Translations under genes and position numbers: made by a program | Source: Coptodactyla brooksi | Lineage: Eukaryota > Arthropoda > Insecta > Coleoptera > Scarabaeidae | Reading direction: 5' to 3' | DNA length: 46,052 nucleotides | Assembly (NCBI GenBank): GCA_033557675.1 | Contig: JAWQRM010000010.1 | Span: forward strand, 1 to 46,052 | Shown here: one piece after another, positions 10,153 to 21,949 of the stretch | Position numbering within the stretch: the first letter of the stretch is position 1 | How the letters are laid out: each line of letters opens with the position of its first letter | Notes under the pieces: model-generated | The model's database searches: none | Told to the model about the DNA's origin: nothing | The model's input: the letters and a program-made list of their open reading frames with translations, nothing else

Positions 10153-13100
10153 CTACAAGATAATCAAATTGTTAAAATTCTCTAAAATTGGGATTTCGTC
10201 TTTTGTTTCATTGAATTTTGAATTTTGTTTCGTTGTTCCACATTGAAATAACTGAGATTCCAACTGAGAAATTTGGTAGAGGATTAAAAATAGTACAGGG
10301 ACATTTCAAGCAGTTTGGCAATAAATGAGTCAGGGAGTTGTAAGCTATGTTGGTATGAAATTATGTATTAACTTACTGAACCAACGTATAAGGTGTGGTT
10401 ATAAACGAAAATTTAAAATAAGAATTTGAATAAGTGATCTCAAACGGAACATACTGTGGTCCATTTAGTACTAAGCTATTGTTTTCGATTTTGAAAAATG
10501 GAGGTGATGACATCGTTGTCCCGCAGGACGGACCCTTATTTTTTGAATAATTTATATTCAGACGTTTTTCCGTTCTGCTTTAGACTAAAATGTACAGTTA
10601 AATATCCACTCTGCAAAAAGTCATACTATTAGTGATTGAATCCATGATATACGATTGACAATGGTTTTGAACAAAAACAAATCATTCTTCCCAATTACAA
10701 GGATCGCTTAAAACGTAACGAGTTCAATGAGTGACGAAAACAATATCTGCAATTGATGAAACTACTCCAGTTTAGTAAATACAATAATCGTGATTAACAT
10801 GGGTGACAATTAAAGCCTTTTGACAAACGTGGAATTCCAATTGCTTAATAATCAAGATATTGTTTTTACACTTTAAAGGATTTCGAGCAGTGTCAAACAT
10901 ACCCCCTTATTTATTTGTTCTATTAGGGGAACTTTAAAAATCAAAGTATGCAGAATTCTCTGTAAACCAAACTTTAAACACTTTAAAATAATCAAAATGC
11001 ATTCGAAGAAAATTAACACCACAGAAAAGAAGATAATGGTGGGCATATTGCAGAGCGGATATGGAAATGTCGTCATTGTTTTGATAACGTATTCAAAATT
11101 TCGTTGTTTTTCGTAGCAGAGACGTTAGCTGTATTTTAACCAGCCAACTTCATTCTAAACCTAAATCTAAAGTTATGTATATACATTATATATTCTAACA
11201 GCTGACATTGTTTATACTGTGAAAATATTTAGTTCGTTTCTGCGCAATTCGATTCTTTTTGTCTTATGAAACATAATTATGTCTTATGAAACATACGAGT
11301 AATTATATTTTGTCTTATGAAACATAGAGCATAATCAAAAACAGCATTTTCGGTAGATTTTGTTTTTTTTTTCTTATAAAAAAGGTAAAAATGGCGATCA
11401 AGCGAGAAAAAAATTATGTGATGTATATAGAGAAGATGTATTGACAGAATGCCAGTGCCAAAACTAGTTTGCAAAAATGAAAAAAAAATCAAAAAATGTT
11501 TTGAAATTTTGCGATATTTAAATTTCACTAAAATTTGATTTCTGAAGTGTACTGTCATCAACTGGACAAATTGCATGATTCACTCAAACAGAAGAGGCCA
11601 GAATTGATCAATATAAAAAATCTAGATAAATAGAAATTGATTAATAGAAAGTCCAGTTTGATAAGTCGCCAAAAACTTGAATGGGATGTACCACTACACC
11701 CACCATATTCTTTAGATCTGGCACCTTCCGTTTATTACTTGTTGGCAAAACCTTTACTTCAAATGAAGCCGTCAAAATGACTTGGATCAGTTTTTTTCCA
11801 GCAAGGATCAGAAGTCTTATGAATGAATTCATTCTGGCTACTGCCAGAAAGAAGGCAAATGGTGTTGGACCAAAATAGTGAATATGTAATTACATCAAAT
11901 ATTTATACACTCTAAGAAAAGTGCCTTTCACTTTCACCAAAAAAAAAACGAAATTACTTTCCGAACAACGCAACAGATAAAAACAAAGAATTACTTAATA
12001 AAAGTTCTTCATAAAAATAAGCGGTTTTTAAATGCAGTATAATTTGGATATATACACGAAGAAACACAACGTGAAACACCGTGAAATTGCATCTTCCATA
12101 GTGCAGACATGTACGATTATAACATACCATTTTCTTAACGTTATCCACGTTTCTCCCAGAAATTATAGCAATGTAAACTTCAGAGATGTTGGATAACCTC
12201 TGCAAAACATTCTTTGTTTCTGGTGGGATCACCGCAAGATCCGGGTGGGGAGCAATAGGAGCCAGTGTTCCATCGTAATCTAACAGCAAGGCTAATTTGT
12301 GTGTATTTCCAATGTACCTAAAGTAGATTTATTTAAAGATAGGTCAACACGTATATTTGTGAGAAAAGATTACTTTGATAGGTATTCATCGAAGTCGTCC
12401 AAGGTGACAGCAGGCATGGTTACGGCTCCTATATCGTCGTGATCTTCCTGAGTCTCCAATGACCCCATGGCGGAAAGAAATGACTTGGTCCAATAATTCA
12501 CGTCGTTTATCTTTTCCCTCCGTCTTAAGTAGTTCATTCGAAGTAAACGCTCGTCCTCGGGCATGGTTAGAGCTCTGTGTATTATTTCGGCCGCACTATC
12601 TACTTCGTAAGGATTGCAAATCAGCGCTTCATGCATTGTTTCACCAGCACCAGCAAAGGGCGAAACTACCAATACACCGGGTGGATTTTTAATTTGGCAA
12701 GCTACGAACTCTTTGGCAACGAGGTTCATTCCGTCCCTTAAGGGAGTTACTAAACCTACGGCAGCATCCCTATAAAATGCAGCCAATTCACTCTGGTTAA
12801 CAGAACCGTATATATATTTGATAGGCGACCAATTTGGGGTTGTAAATCTTCCATTAATCCTCCCTACCAGTTGGTCCATTTCCTCTTTGAGATCTTGGTA
12901 TTCCTTCACATCTGTCCTAGATGGGACCGCAATTTGCAAAAACGTCACTTTCTCTTTATGTTCCGGGTGTTTCTCTAACAATTTCTCAAACATTAAAAAT
13001 CTATGTACCAATCCCTTCGTGTAATCCAATCTATCAACCCCCAAGATTATTTTCTGTGGAGATGTTAATACGGGTGGAGCTTGTTTAGATAATTGCACAA

Positions 13101-16100
13101 ATCTGTCATAAGGTATACCGATTGGTAATGGCCTAACCCTTACAGTTCTGCCACCGTGCTCAACCAGCAGATTCTTCCTATCAACCCGACACCCCAAATT
13201 CCTCTGACAGCAGTCGACGAAATTCAGGCAGTAGTCTGTGATGTGAAAACCAACCATGTCACATCCCAACATCCCTTGCAATATCTCATCTGACCAGGGG
13301 CAGAGTCTGTAGATATCCCAAGGGGGGAACGGTATGTGAAGGAAGAACCCCAGCTTGCAAGGTATCTGTTCCTCATCAGCAGCCTGCAAGAACTTATTTA
13401 AGCAAATTTACAATTATTACCGCATTCCCAACCTGTCTGATCCAGTTAGCCGCCAACATCAAGTGATAGTCGTGCACCCACACTAAAGGGGCTTCACCCT
13501 TAGGAGATTCCTTTAATAAAGATTTTAAAGCGAGCAACGTACAATCTGCAAACGTTTTATTCGCGGTGATGTAACATTTCCAGTGCTCCAGTTTGAACGA
13601 TGCCCTGTCCGGCATTGAGTGGAATAAAGGCCAGAAGGTTCCATTACAACATCCATTGTAATAAGAGTCGAATATTGGAGGCTCTATTCTAACTACGATA
13701 ACCTAAAATCGGTAAACATGAGAGATTTACTCATAGAACTCATAGATGTAATGATAGCGATTACTCATGAGGATGGACAATCAAGATCGCTTACGACGAT
13801 TACGCGTGTTTGTGGAACACGATTAATTCTACGACAAATTATAATAATAATCAACCCTCAACTACTGAAAATATCAAAATAATCTAGTAACTAAATTGTT
13901 TATATGTTGTAGAATTCTTGATAAATTTGCAAAATTTAGCTTAAAATTTATAGTCGTCGGTACATCGTAGTTAATCAACATTAAAATTAAAAAGAAACGT
14001 TATTATTGGGTTGTTCGAAAAGTAATTTCGTTCTTTTCGCGGCAGAGGCGTTAGTTGTATTTTCACCAGCCAACTTCTTTTTAAACCGTATATGCATATG
14101 TTCTGACAGCTGACATTACAAAGTTTATGTGTGAAAATATTTTATTCGGTTCTATGCAATTGTTTCCTTTTTGTGTCTTGTGAAACATCAAGAAACAAAA
14201 GCTGCATTTTCGGCACATTTTACTTCTTTATTGTAAACAAGGTAAAGTAAGGGTTCAAGCGAGAAGAGAATTAGTCGATGTGTATGGAGAACATGTATTG
14301 ACAGAATGCCAGTGACAAAACTGGAAAGCAAAATTTTTTGCAAAAGCTTGCAAAATTTTTTGCAAGATTGAAAAATTTTTGGGAACTTTCTAAAATTTTT
14401 GGAAGAATAAATTGCATGATTTTTTGAAAACTGGTGCAAAATTTTTTGCAAAAGTTTTGGGGACTTTTCCAAAATTTTTGGGAGAATACCACGATCAATT
14501 CTAAAGTGTACTGTCATCAACTGGATAAATGTTATGTTGTTTTGCAAACCGGCTTTCAAAACTTTTTGCAAAACTTTGCAACATTTTTTGCAAGTTTGAA
14601 AGTATGCTGTCATCAACTAGACATATTGCATGATCCACTTAAACAGAAAACGCCAGAATTGATCAATAGAAAAGGTGTAGTGTTCTACCAAGTTAATGCG
14701 AGACCGCATACCAGTTTGGTAACTCGCCAAAGTTTTTACATTTTAGACGGGATGTACTATCATACTTTACATCCATACAACATTACATAAAATATTTATA
14801 CTCTCTAAGAAAAGTGCCTTTCATTTTTACAAAAAGAACTAAATTACTTTCCGAACAACCTAATAGATATGGAACAGTAGGAACCACGAAATTAATCAAT
14901 ATATTATTATGCTTTGAAACGTATAAGCCCATGCAAAATTATCATTCTCGTTTGCAGATTATTAAAATATATATTTAATAGACTATAAACTGTTGATGAC
15001 GTATGTAAAGAAAATCAACGATAATAAATCAAAAGTAACATTTAAAGGTTTCACTAAAAATAAACGTTAATAATCCTGAAGTACAAAGGACCACGAAATT
15101 GTTCAATATATTATTATTCTTGGATATATTCGAATTAAAACACAATAACATGTAATTCTCGCTTTTAGCAAATAAAAATATGTTTTTAATGCAATATAAA
15201 TTGTTGAGATCATACCTAAGAAAATTCGATATCAGAATCTGGATAATATGTAGGAGTGCGTAAATAGAAATTTGGTGGTGAAGATGTGTGAGTACAAATA
15301 ACAAATTCATGCAATATTTAACGGTATATGTAGAAACGTAAATGTATCTCACTAATGAAATTAAGAACAATCACTCAGAAGTATACTGTATTGTGCGTCT
15401 CATATCAATAACACAATGAATAAATAGAAAGTTTGTAATCAATGGAATGTGACTAATCTTAAATGATAAATGTAATAAAAGGCGAGTGTCAATGAACTCA
15501 TTAGTAAAGAAGTAAACAATCTTACTTTACTTGACTTTAAACCAGCTGTTGGGGATAGGTCATTGGGATCGGATTCCGGTATTGGTGTCTTAGGATCTTC
15601 CAAATGTATGCCAGGCCATCCAACCCATAAGCCATTTCCCTTCACCACTACAGGTGCCACTGCTGTTACTAAACCTCCAGCGCTGAAATAAAATGTTTTA
15701 TTTCACCAGATGTCATTGCACTATTTCTTTAAATTTCCACGAACTGTAGTGATAATATATTGGAGTCCATTATTCTGCTCACCTCGCTTTCCTGACTAAC
15801 TTGCCATCTTTCTTCTGTAGGACGAAAGGGAGCCTATTGGCCACTACGATCATGCTCCCCGAAGAAGCCGCAACATCTGAAAGCATTTCCGGCCAAAATC
15901 AGAATAAAGTAAGACGCACAAGAGAGAAAAGCCAAATTAAAATTTTATTCCATTAAACCGATATACCGCCCTACTGTTTTTGAATTGAAATGGCTATAGT
16001 TTACGATGTAAGACGCCTTCGCGAGGTCAATAGATAATCTTTTCTTGTGGAACCGAACGATTGCACGACTACAGCGTGTCCCAAAAGTGAATAAAAACGT

Positions 16101-16149
16101 TAGGCCACGAATCTGCCGTGAACTTACTTTTATCTATTTTAACCACCAT
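9409..16149 (-). CDS. Tps: Trehalose-6-phosphate synthase/phosphatase, whole gene
   Basis: The coding exons, in transcript order, are 16149-16128, 15876-15783, 15682-15526, 13702-13433, 13383-12374, 12317-12128 and 10152-9409: 2487 nt, 828 residues. The N-terminal GT20 domain makes trehalose 6-phosphate from UDP-glucose and glucose 6-phosphate. Its ligand residues are visible: R22 in ANRLPF, Y106 and W115 in YYNGCCNGTFW, HDYH at 168-171, R299 and K304 in VDRLDYTKG, and D398 and E406 in DGMNLVAKEF. The C-terminal HAD phosphatase domain would dephosphorylate the product to trehalose, the insect blood sugar. It shows DYDGT at 531-535, ISGR at 570-573, K689 in WNKG and GDDVTDED at 715-722. The protein is cytosolic, with no signal peptide. 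The tail from about 766 is charged and low-complexity. The length is near the 800-850 usual for insect TPS, and all intron phases agree. Confidence 0.96.
11092..11973 (+). mobile_element. Mariner relic in Tps intron 6
   Basis: The right end keeps the mariner terminal repeat (gaaattactttccgaacaac). The left terminal repeat is damaged: only an 'atttcgtt'-like remnant is left before 'cagagacgttagctgtattt', the segment common to the other copies. Inside are the helix-turn-helix start region, the peptide equivalent of CHQLDKLHDSLKQK, and a C-terminal piece. The 'tgtcttatgaaacat' block occurs three times (about 11262, 11281 and 11313) where other copies have one. The transposase is not intact. Confidence 0.8.
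12128..12317 (-). CDS. Tps: Tps exon 6
   Basis: It begins with the G completing K518 and encodes residues 519-581: YIGNTHKLALLLDYDGTLAP and IAIISGRNVDNVKKM. These are HAD motif I with both Asp residues and the motif II Ser region. Donor ATG|GTATGT. The 1975-bp intron after it carries a mariner relic. Confidence 0.95.
12374..13383 (-). CDS. Tps: Tps exon 5
   Basis: This is the largest GT20 exon, residues 182-517 plus two bases of K518. It holds GFFLHIPFPPWDI, MLGCDMVGFH, RPLPIGIPYDRF, GVDRLDYTKG, PSRTDVKEYQ and PLRDGMNLVAKEFV, then SPFAGAG, the usual order in retaining GT-B synthases. It ends at AAA|GTAATC and is followed by a 56-bp intron. Confidence 0.96.
13433..13702 (-). CDS. Tps: Tps exon 4
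   Basis: Acceptor 'gattttag', donor CAG|GTTGGG. It encodes residues 92-181 with the glucose-6-phosphate-binding region NGCCNGTFWPLFHSMPDR and VWVHDYHLMLAANWIRQ. The 49-bp intron that follows contains an in-frame stop, so it must be removed. A second possible donor 12 bases later (GCG|GTAATA) would keep the frame and add VGNA, but it would leave a 37-bp intron, which is implausibly short. Confidence 0.93.
14006..14863 (+). mobile_element. Non-autonomous mariner copy in Tps intron 3
   Basis: It has both terminal repeats (ttgggttgttcgaaaagtaa at left; ttactttccgaacaacctaa at right) and TA on each side (14004-14005, 14864-14865), giving an 858-bp insertion. The N-terminal transposase region survives in pieces. 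The central catalytic part is replaced by AT-rich repeats of the type gcaaaattttttgcaa. After that come the HQLDKLHD-like segment (twice) and a QVNARPHTSLVTRQ piece, where mariner normally has QDNARPH. Confidence 0.9.
15526..15682 (-). CDS. Tps: Tps exon 3
   Basis: Acceptor 'ttatttcag', donor AAA|GTAAGA. It encodes AGGLVTAVAPVVVKGNGLW to TAGLKSSK (residues 40-91), the GGLV loop and the WVGWPG motif of GT20. Intron 2, before it, is 100 bp; intron 3, after it, is 1823 bp and carries a mariner relic. Confidence 0.93.
15783..15876 (-). CDS. Tps: Tps exon 2
   Basis: Acceptor 'gctttcag', donor AG|GTGAGC. It encodes SSGSMIVVANRLPFVLQKKD, the first beta strand of GT20 with the substrate-binding Arg. 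Phase 1 in, phase 2 out; the split codon makes S39 with exon 3. Confidence 0.9.
16128..16149 (-). CDS. Tps: Tps exon 1 (start codon)
   Basis: ATG at 16149-16147 opens MVVKIDK plus one base, ending at a strong donor (AAAA|GTAAGTT). The phase-1 end joins exactly to exon 2 and makes N8. This start was chosen over an in-frame ATG at 15886, which would need exon 2 to be unspliced at its 5' end. A TATA-like box sits about 50 bases upstream of the ATG. Confidence 0.72.
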
Positions 16150-16164
16150 CGCTAATTGCAAAGT

Positions 16165-16204
16165 GTGCACTAGAAGCTATTACTTGACACTGTTGATTTA
16201 AATA
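16165..16204 (-). promoter_or_regulatory. Putative Tps core promoter
   Basis: TATTTAAA on the minus strand (16204-16197) is the only TATA-like box near the proposed first exon. Initiation some 25-31 bases on would fall near 16165-16175 (TTCTAGTGCA), giving a 5' UTR of about 20 bases. The surrounding 15960-16330 is richer in G+C than the flanks, as expected for a promoter region. This is inferred and has no transcript support. Confidence 0.45.
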
Positions 16205-16339
16205 AGCAAACGCGATACTTGGACAACTGTCAAGTAATTCCACGGTGGACTTTGTCCTATATGCAGACCGCGGATTGTTTTCTTACGAGTCATTTTCAGC
16301 TCAAATGTGTTGACGTGATGCTCTGTCCCTGTTTTTAGT

Positions 16340-18470
16340 AGTTTTTTTTTATAATGTTGCGTTAATCGTGATAATGACTTATAGACTAATCAAAGTGGTA
16401 TTCAAATGACCGGGCAATGTTTATAATGTTTTGAAATACGTTTTACTTCATTCTAGAATGCTAAATGAAAGCCCATGGAATAGTTCCAGAAGATTGCTAC
16501 CGGTGAATTGTGCACATGGAATGTACATATTCAATCCAAAATTTGAGATTTCTTTCCAGTAAAACCTGAAAAAATATAATGGTAAAAATTTGCTTCTCAC
16601 ATACCCACGCAAAGACAAATTTTACTTAAAATTTATGACTACACTACCTAGCTCAAGTGAGGCTACTCTCGTGATAACGTGAGCATAAAAAATGTTTATC
16701 ACATTTGTTTAATTAATCTAAGCGCCACACTGTGTCAACGTTATACTTATTTATCGAAAGACGGTTCATTATGTATCAATTCCATATACATATTGCGCAC
16801 ATCTGGTTAAGAAGAGAGTTTATATTTTTTGTGTTGTAATATTCTACAATTTCAACCTATTTTCAAAATATGTACGATGTTGCAAAAACTCGTAACCAGC
16901 TTTATTATTTTTCTTTGTTATTAGTTTTTTGTTATTTGGATTTTACAAAGAATGTGGGATATTGACATTGTATCACAAGTGTATACTTTATTTAAGAATA
17001 CCATATATAAAGGTAAATGATAATCCGAATTTGTGCAATGCCATATGAAAACTTCGAATTATCGCAAGTACCAATAAAAAAGAGTAATGTTACACAGAGT
17101 GACAAGAATTACAAATTCTAGTTCAAATATTGATAATTTGTTTCTTTTTAAAGGAAAGTTTCTGTTCGGCTAAATATGTATGTGCTTACACTTTATCTAA
17201 ATAATTTTAAGACAACAATCCGTTAATGCGAAGCAAAATATTGAGCTAATATCTCAAAAAAAAAAGAAAAAGGTTATAGTTCGTATGCCTAATATTATTA
17301 ATAACCATCAAATATGCAACCTACCTTCGAAATATCGCTCAATTATGAAACTGGTATAGACTTCACGGTACCGCACAATTTCACAGCACCGTTCAATTTA
17401 ACTCCAATCCAATTATGCTCAGAGTAAAATGACATTGAGCGTTTAATACAATTTATCTTCTTCTTTGCCAATTTTATGTTGTTGATTACGTTTTGATAAT
17501 TGTGTTATTTACTTAATTTCAACATTACTATATAATTTGTATTAAAAATGTAAACCCTGTTGTTTTCTGAACAACATCAACATCTCGTTAAATAATTGTC
17601 ATTTAAATTTTGTTTCTTCTTTTAAAATCCTAGGCTTTTCTGCAACTGTTTTCGGGTTCTTCATTTACTTATCAATGTCGTTTTAATACGAATATAATTA
17701 AAAATAACCTTGTTTTATTCTTGCTTTAAATAACTAACCTTTGATATTGCGTATTTTGCAATTAACTTTTGTTGTAATTTAATTTTTACATTAAAGTACA
17801 TTAATGTAAACATGCATATCGCATTCCCATTCGAGAACATGTCTAACTGACATAAACAGTTTAAAGTACAGTATGTCAAATTTACAGATATTAAACATAC
17901 CAGTACCTACGTCTATAGTATTTCTAATAATTAATAACTTCTTTAGTACACTTTACACGTATTATCTCGAAAACTATTGGCTTTATGTTCCCTTGATAGA
18001 TATGAACTTCTGTATAGAATATTAATGTAAAATGAAAATTATATCCTCCCATATGTAGAAAGTTAGGTAAAGTGTTTGAATTTTATATAATTGCGTATTA
18101 ATATCTAACCATACAGTACGACATTTGACTTCTTTTATTGTGGCTTAAAATCTAATGGAATTGTGTTATCACTATAAAATTTAGATTGGCATTGCTTATT
18201 TCAAGAGTGTGATATTTTTAAATAGTCTATATCTGTTAAAAAAAAACATTGAAATGCCAATATCTCTCATTTTTTCTGTTCGCAAATGTCATATGCATTT
18301 CAAATTGATTGTTGTCGGAAAATGGTGTACATTTTCAATTTAAGTAGTATGATTTCAATATCGTCAGATGACAAATAAATATAGCTTGTAAGTAAAAGTT
18401 CCACGTGATTGAGTATTTACTAATTAACAAAGTAAATCCATTCCTAGAATTGCATAGCAAATATATCCGA
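16340..18470. other. Gene-free AT-rich DNA upstream of Tps
   Basis: About 2.1 kb without a recognisable frame, repeat or transposon signature. It may hold Tps regulatory DNA but no specific site can be supported. Confidence 0.4.
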
Positions 18471-18477
18471 TAATAAC

Positions 18478-18569
18478 TTAAATTAAATTACACATCACGT
18501 AATGTGTGATGTGTAATTTAATTTAATCCCGTTCAATAACACAAGATAATTCTTGTGTTATTGAACGGG
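18478..18569. repeat. Two adjacent perfect hairpins
   Basis: Hairpin 1 has 21-bp perfect arms at 18478-18498 and 18506-18526 with a 7-base loop. Hairpin 2 has 18-bp perfect arms at 18528-18545 and 18552-18569 with a 6-base loop. A single base separates them. Neither has the T-run of a terminator, and no transposon ends were recognised around them. Confidence 0.9.
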
Positions 18570-19075
18570 TTAGTTGATGGTCCATCCAATTGCCTTGGCA
18601 GGTATCCCAGTAGGTATAACTGTAACCACTGTAAGCGAGAGTGTAATTCACGACGCGATCACGTGATAGAAAAAAACAAACCAAATTTTCCATTAGGCTC
18701 ATCCGTTGGCAGTAATGAGACATAATCACATACCGGCAAGTTACGAAATAGATGTCACTGCCACCGTTCACTTGCTGTTGGTGTCGAATGAATTTTGCGT
18801 AAGCGCCAAATGTTATAAAATTACTAGTTGTTTATTTACAATGAACATAATAGGATTTAACATTTCTTTGGTAAATTTGTTCTTATTGTGAAACATTTTC
18901 TCCGTTAGTCCTAAGAATGTATGCTTCTAACACTTATTGTATTGCAATCTATTTAATCAGTGTTAAAAAGGCTATCATGATCATGAATTAGTTAATCTCG
19001 GTGATGATCAAAATACCAGTCTAATATAAGCGTTGAATAAAATTGGATGCGATTCCTGTTTGATATCTTCACCCA

Positions 19076-19640
19076 ATGAGCGGGAAAGTAGATGACATAT
19101 TAAATCACATGAACACAAAATGCAGTAAAATAAAATTTACCTGCGAGAAAAAGGAAAACAACACCATAAACTATTTGAATATCGCATTCATCAAAGAAGA
19201 AGACACATTAAAATATAAGATTTACAGAAAATCGACACAAACAGATAACATAATCCGTTACATGTCAGCAGATCCCAAGCAACAGAAGGAGCCAACATTT
19301 AGAAGCACACTCCATAGGCCGTAAACAATTCCTGTGCAGAAGGAGGATTATAAACAAACGATGTAAATTTGTTAATCATAAATAAAAAAATTTAGTAAAG
19401 ACATTCGACAAAAAGGAACAATATCCAGATATGTATTCAAAGAACATAACAACCTATATAAAAACAAAGCATGATTCCAATTACGCAGAACATCTCCACA
19501 AAAATTCCCACATATCTAGAAATAAAGAGCAGAATTTCCGAATTATATAAATCTTAGGTAAAAGCAGAAAACTCAATATTCACGAAAACCTAATATCCAG
19601 GGAAACCCTATAAAATCCCGTAATGAATATTCAAGTAAAT
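19076..19640 (+). pseudogene. Penelope-like element relic (RT end and GIY-YIG piece)
   Basis: The frame 19076-19324 reads DDILNHMNTKCSKIKFTCEK, NTINYLNIAFIKE and YKIYRKSTQTDNIIRYMSAD, the end of the RT domain of PLE proteins. Downstream, across frameshifts, FKEHNNLYKNK, NYAEHLHKNSHIS and GKSRKLNIHENL match the GIY-YIG endonuclease region with its conserved His. Several stops interrupt it. It differs in sequence from the other PLE relics here and may be another PLE lineage. Confidence 0.75.
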
Positions 19641-19699
19641 ACCAGTTCCCATGCTGTATTTCAGCCAATTACACTCCCACAGTAAAATAATAATCCACC

Positions 19700-20740
19700 A
19701 TAAATAAGAGAAAAGAACACCAAGTATACCAGTCTTAAAGATAGTGGTAAGCAGAAACATGTCCACTACAAATCAAAATAAAAAAAATGGTATAAGTCTT
19801 ACACATAAGACGAAGCAAGGAATAAAACATAGACATTCTCATTTTGAAGAAGTTAATATATTTAATATTTACTGGTGGCCAACTTGGTGGAAAGTTTGGT
19901 GGAATGAAGCTTATTGGGTTACAGCCAAAATGGAATTCAATACTTGTTTAGTTCTATATTTTCAATGTCAATTTAGTTTTTTCTCGGAGAACTGTATATA
20001 CAAAACAACTACAAGAGATGATGGCGATACTGAAAACAATCATGTGATTGTTTCCAATTGTCATCACTGATATCTCTAAAACGTGTATCAAATACTATTT
20101 CAATCATTCTTTCAACAAACGGTACAACATCTTTCATAAAAATGGGTACCCAATAGTCCTACTCAAATGTCGTACCCAATCAGAATTCATCAGTGACCAC
20201 TCCAATAGGCACTATAAATGTTGGTGTACTCCAATCCATTTCGGAAATAACTGGCAAATAAACATTCTTCGTTAAGAAATAAACCTAACTTAAAGATAGT
20301 ATAATACTATCTTTATTATATGGAAATATGATATACATTTCGATTTAATTGTTGTCCGAAAACATGGTATACAGTCACAATTTAAATGAAGTAAAACAAT
20401 TTTATTTGTGAAGCTTACTTGCATTATTAATTGAGTTTTAAGTTCAATAAATTCAATAGTTTTTCAATGATTCCATAAATTTTTATCTTTGGGTATATAT
20501 ATATATATTATATATAAACACCTAATGATATAATTATAATTCTTAAATTTACCAAAATTGAACATGACTGATTTTATTAACCTTCATGTCAGATAATGTC
20601 CATGCACAGTCCGTGTACACACGCACTTCAAAATCAAGTGCAAAATTTGATAAATTGAATAAAAATCATTCGTGGTTGAAGTATTCAAACTAACCTTCAT
20701 TTTTCAAACAGTTACTTAATCTATTATCACATAAGCACCA
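19700..20740. other. Unassigned stretch downstream of the PLE relic
   Basis: An imperfect inverted repeat is visible at about 20014-20077 (gagatgatggcgata against tgtcatcactgatatctc), which could be a decayed PLE terminal structure. A TA-rich microsatellite lies at 20494-20516. No open frame has family resemblance. Confidence 0.35.
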
Positions 20741-20759
20741 ACCTAACATTCCTCTAAGC

Positions 20760-21720
20760 CTCCCTCTCGCTCTGCTTTCTTCTGGTCATCACTCAGTCAT
20801 AGCTCTTATTGACTCTTGTCGATTTTTTTATTATTTTCATTATATATTCCTGTTCCATTATTTCATCTATTTCGTGATTTATCAGCAGTCTAATTCGTAT
20901 TCGCCTACCTTCTTATTACCCATTATCCATCTAATTATCCTTCTTTCGAAAATTTTCATGTGTTCTTTCTCTTTCTTTGTAAAACATAGTGCTTCTGGCG
21001 TATATTACAATTAGTCGTATTACAGTCTTGAACAATCTCATTTTTGTGTATCTTGCTAACTTCCCATATTTTAAAATTATTTTAGTGCTGTAGAACGTTC
21101 TATATTCTAGTTCTATTCTTTCCTTCAGATCTATATTTTCGTTCCTTTGATTTATTAGGACACCCGGGTATTTAAAGGTATAAACTTCTTCGAAATTTAG
21201 ATGTCTAGAAGATATTATTATTTAGACCTGGAAGATATTACTATTATCTTTCAGTTTTGAAAATTCTTTCTGTTATCTTTGCTCATAAACAGGTATTTCG
21301 TCTACCTTTCATTGAACATTAGCTATTCACTTTCTGCTTCTACTTCTAAGAAGTAGAAGGTTCTTCTCAGGTTTGCTGAGAGAACTGAGTTCTTGTTGAT
21401 TTTACCGCTACCATTTATTTTTTTTATTATGTGATCAAGAGATATGACAAAGAAAAGTGGTGATAACGCATCTGCCTTTTTCACTCCCCTTCATTGTCAT
21501 TTTAATCAAACTTCTATCAAGTGCTTCATCCTATCGAAAGCTTGCCTGAAGTCTACGAAGATCACGTGTATATCAAAGTCACGTTCATTTTCTAATATCT
21601 CATTATGAGTATAGTATCTGTCGTGGATTTCTCTTTTCTAAAACCTGACTGATAGCTGCGGACTATTTTTCTATATATTGTGAAACTCTTTCTTTGAGCA
21701 AGGCTGTTAGTATTTTATAT
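20760..21720 (-). pseudogene. LINE reverse-transcriptase relic
   Basis: On the minus strand from about 21655 down it reads YQSGFRKEKSTTDTIL, then FDIHVIFVDFRQAFDRMK (RT motif A with the catalytic Asp). DALSPLFFVISLDHIIKKI and KYPGVLINQRNENIDLKERI follow, then KLARYTKMRLFKTVIRLIVI. These are the motifs, in order, of the non-LTR reverse transcriptases of insect LINEs. The YADD motif and several segments are lost, and stops and frameshifts interrupt the frame. No endonuclease is seen. The relic at 1.0-1.2 kb is probably of the same family. Confidence 0.8.
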
Positions 21721-21949
21721 ACGATACTGATTTTTTTTCTTGTATCCATTGACTCTTTCTGCTAACGTCGTGACTATCTTTTTCATTATTTCACATCCCT
21801 CTTTAGTATTTTGACTTGCTGCATCGCTTGCTAAACTTTTTCCCGTTTCATCGATATATTGTTTCTTTTCTTTCTCCTCATCCTAACATGTAGAGTTGTA
21901 TTTTCAATATTTTTTTCTCTTATACAATTGCTAAATGCCCCTGTTAAGT

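Noticed and set aside
12459..13024. Plus-strand open frames opposite Tps exon 5
   Set aside because: Shadows of the GT20 coding exon; no motif of their own.
15783..15886. In-frame ATG at 15886 as the Tps start
   Set aside because: Possible, but it needs the acceptor 'gctttcag' to be ignored. The spliced exon with a strong donor, matching phase and TATA box is the better model.
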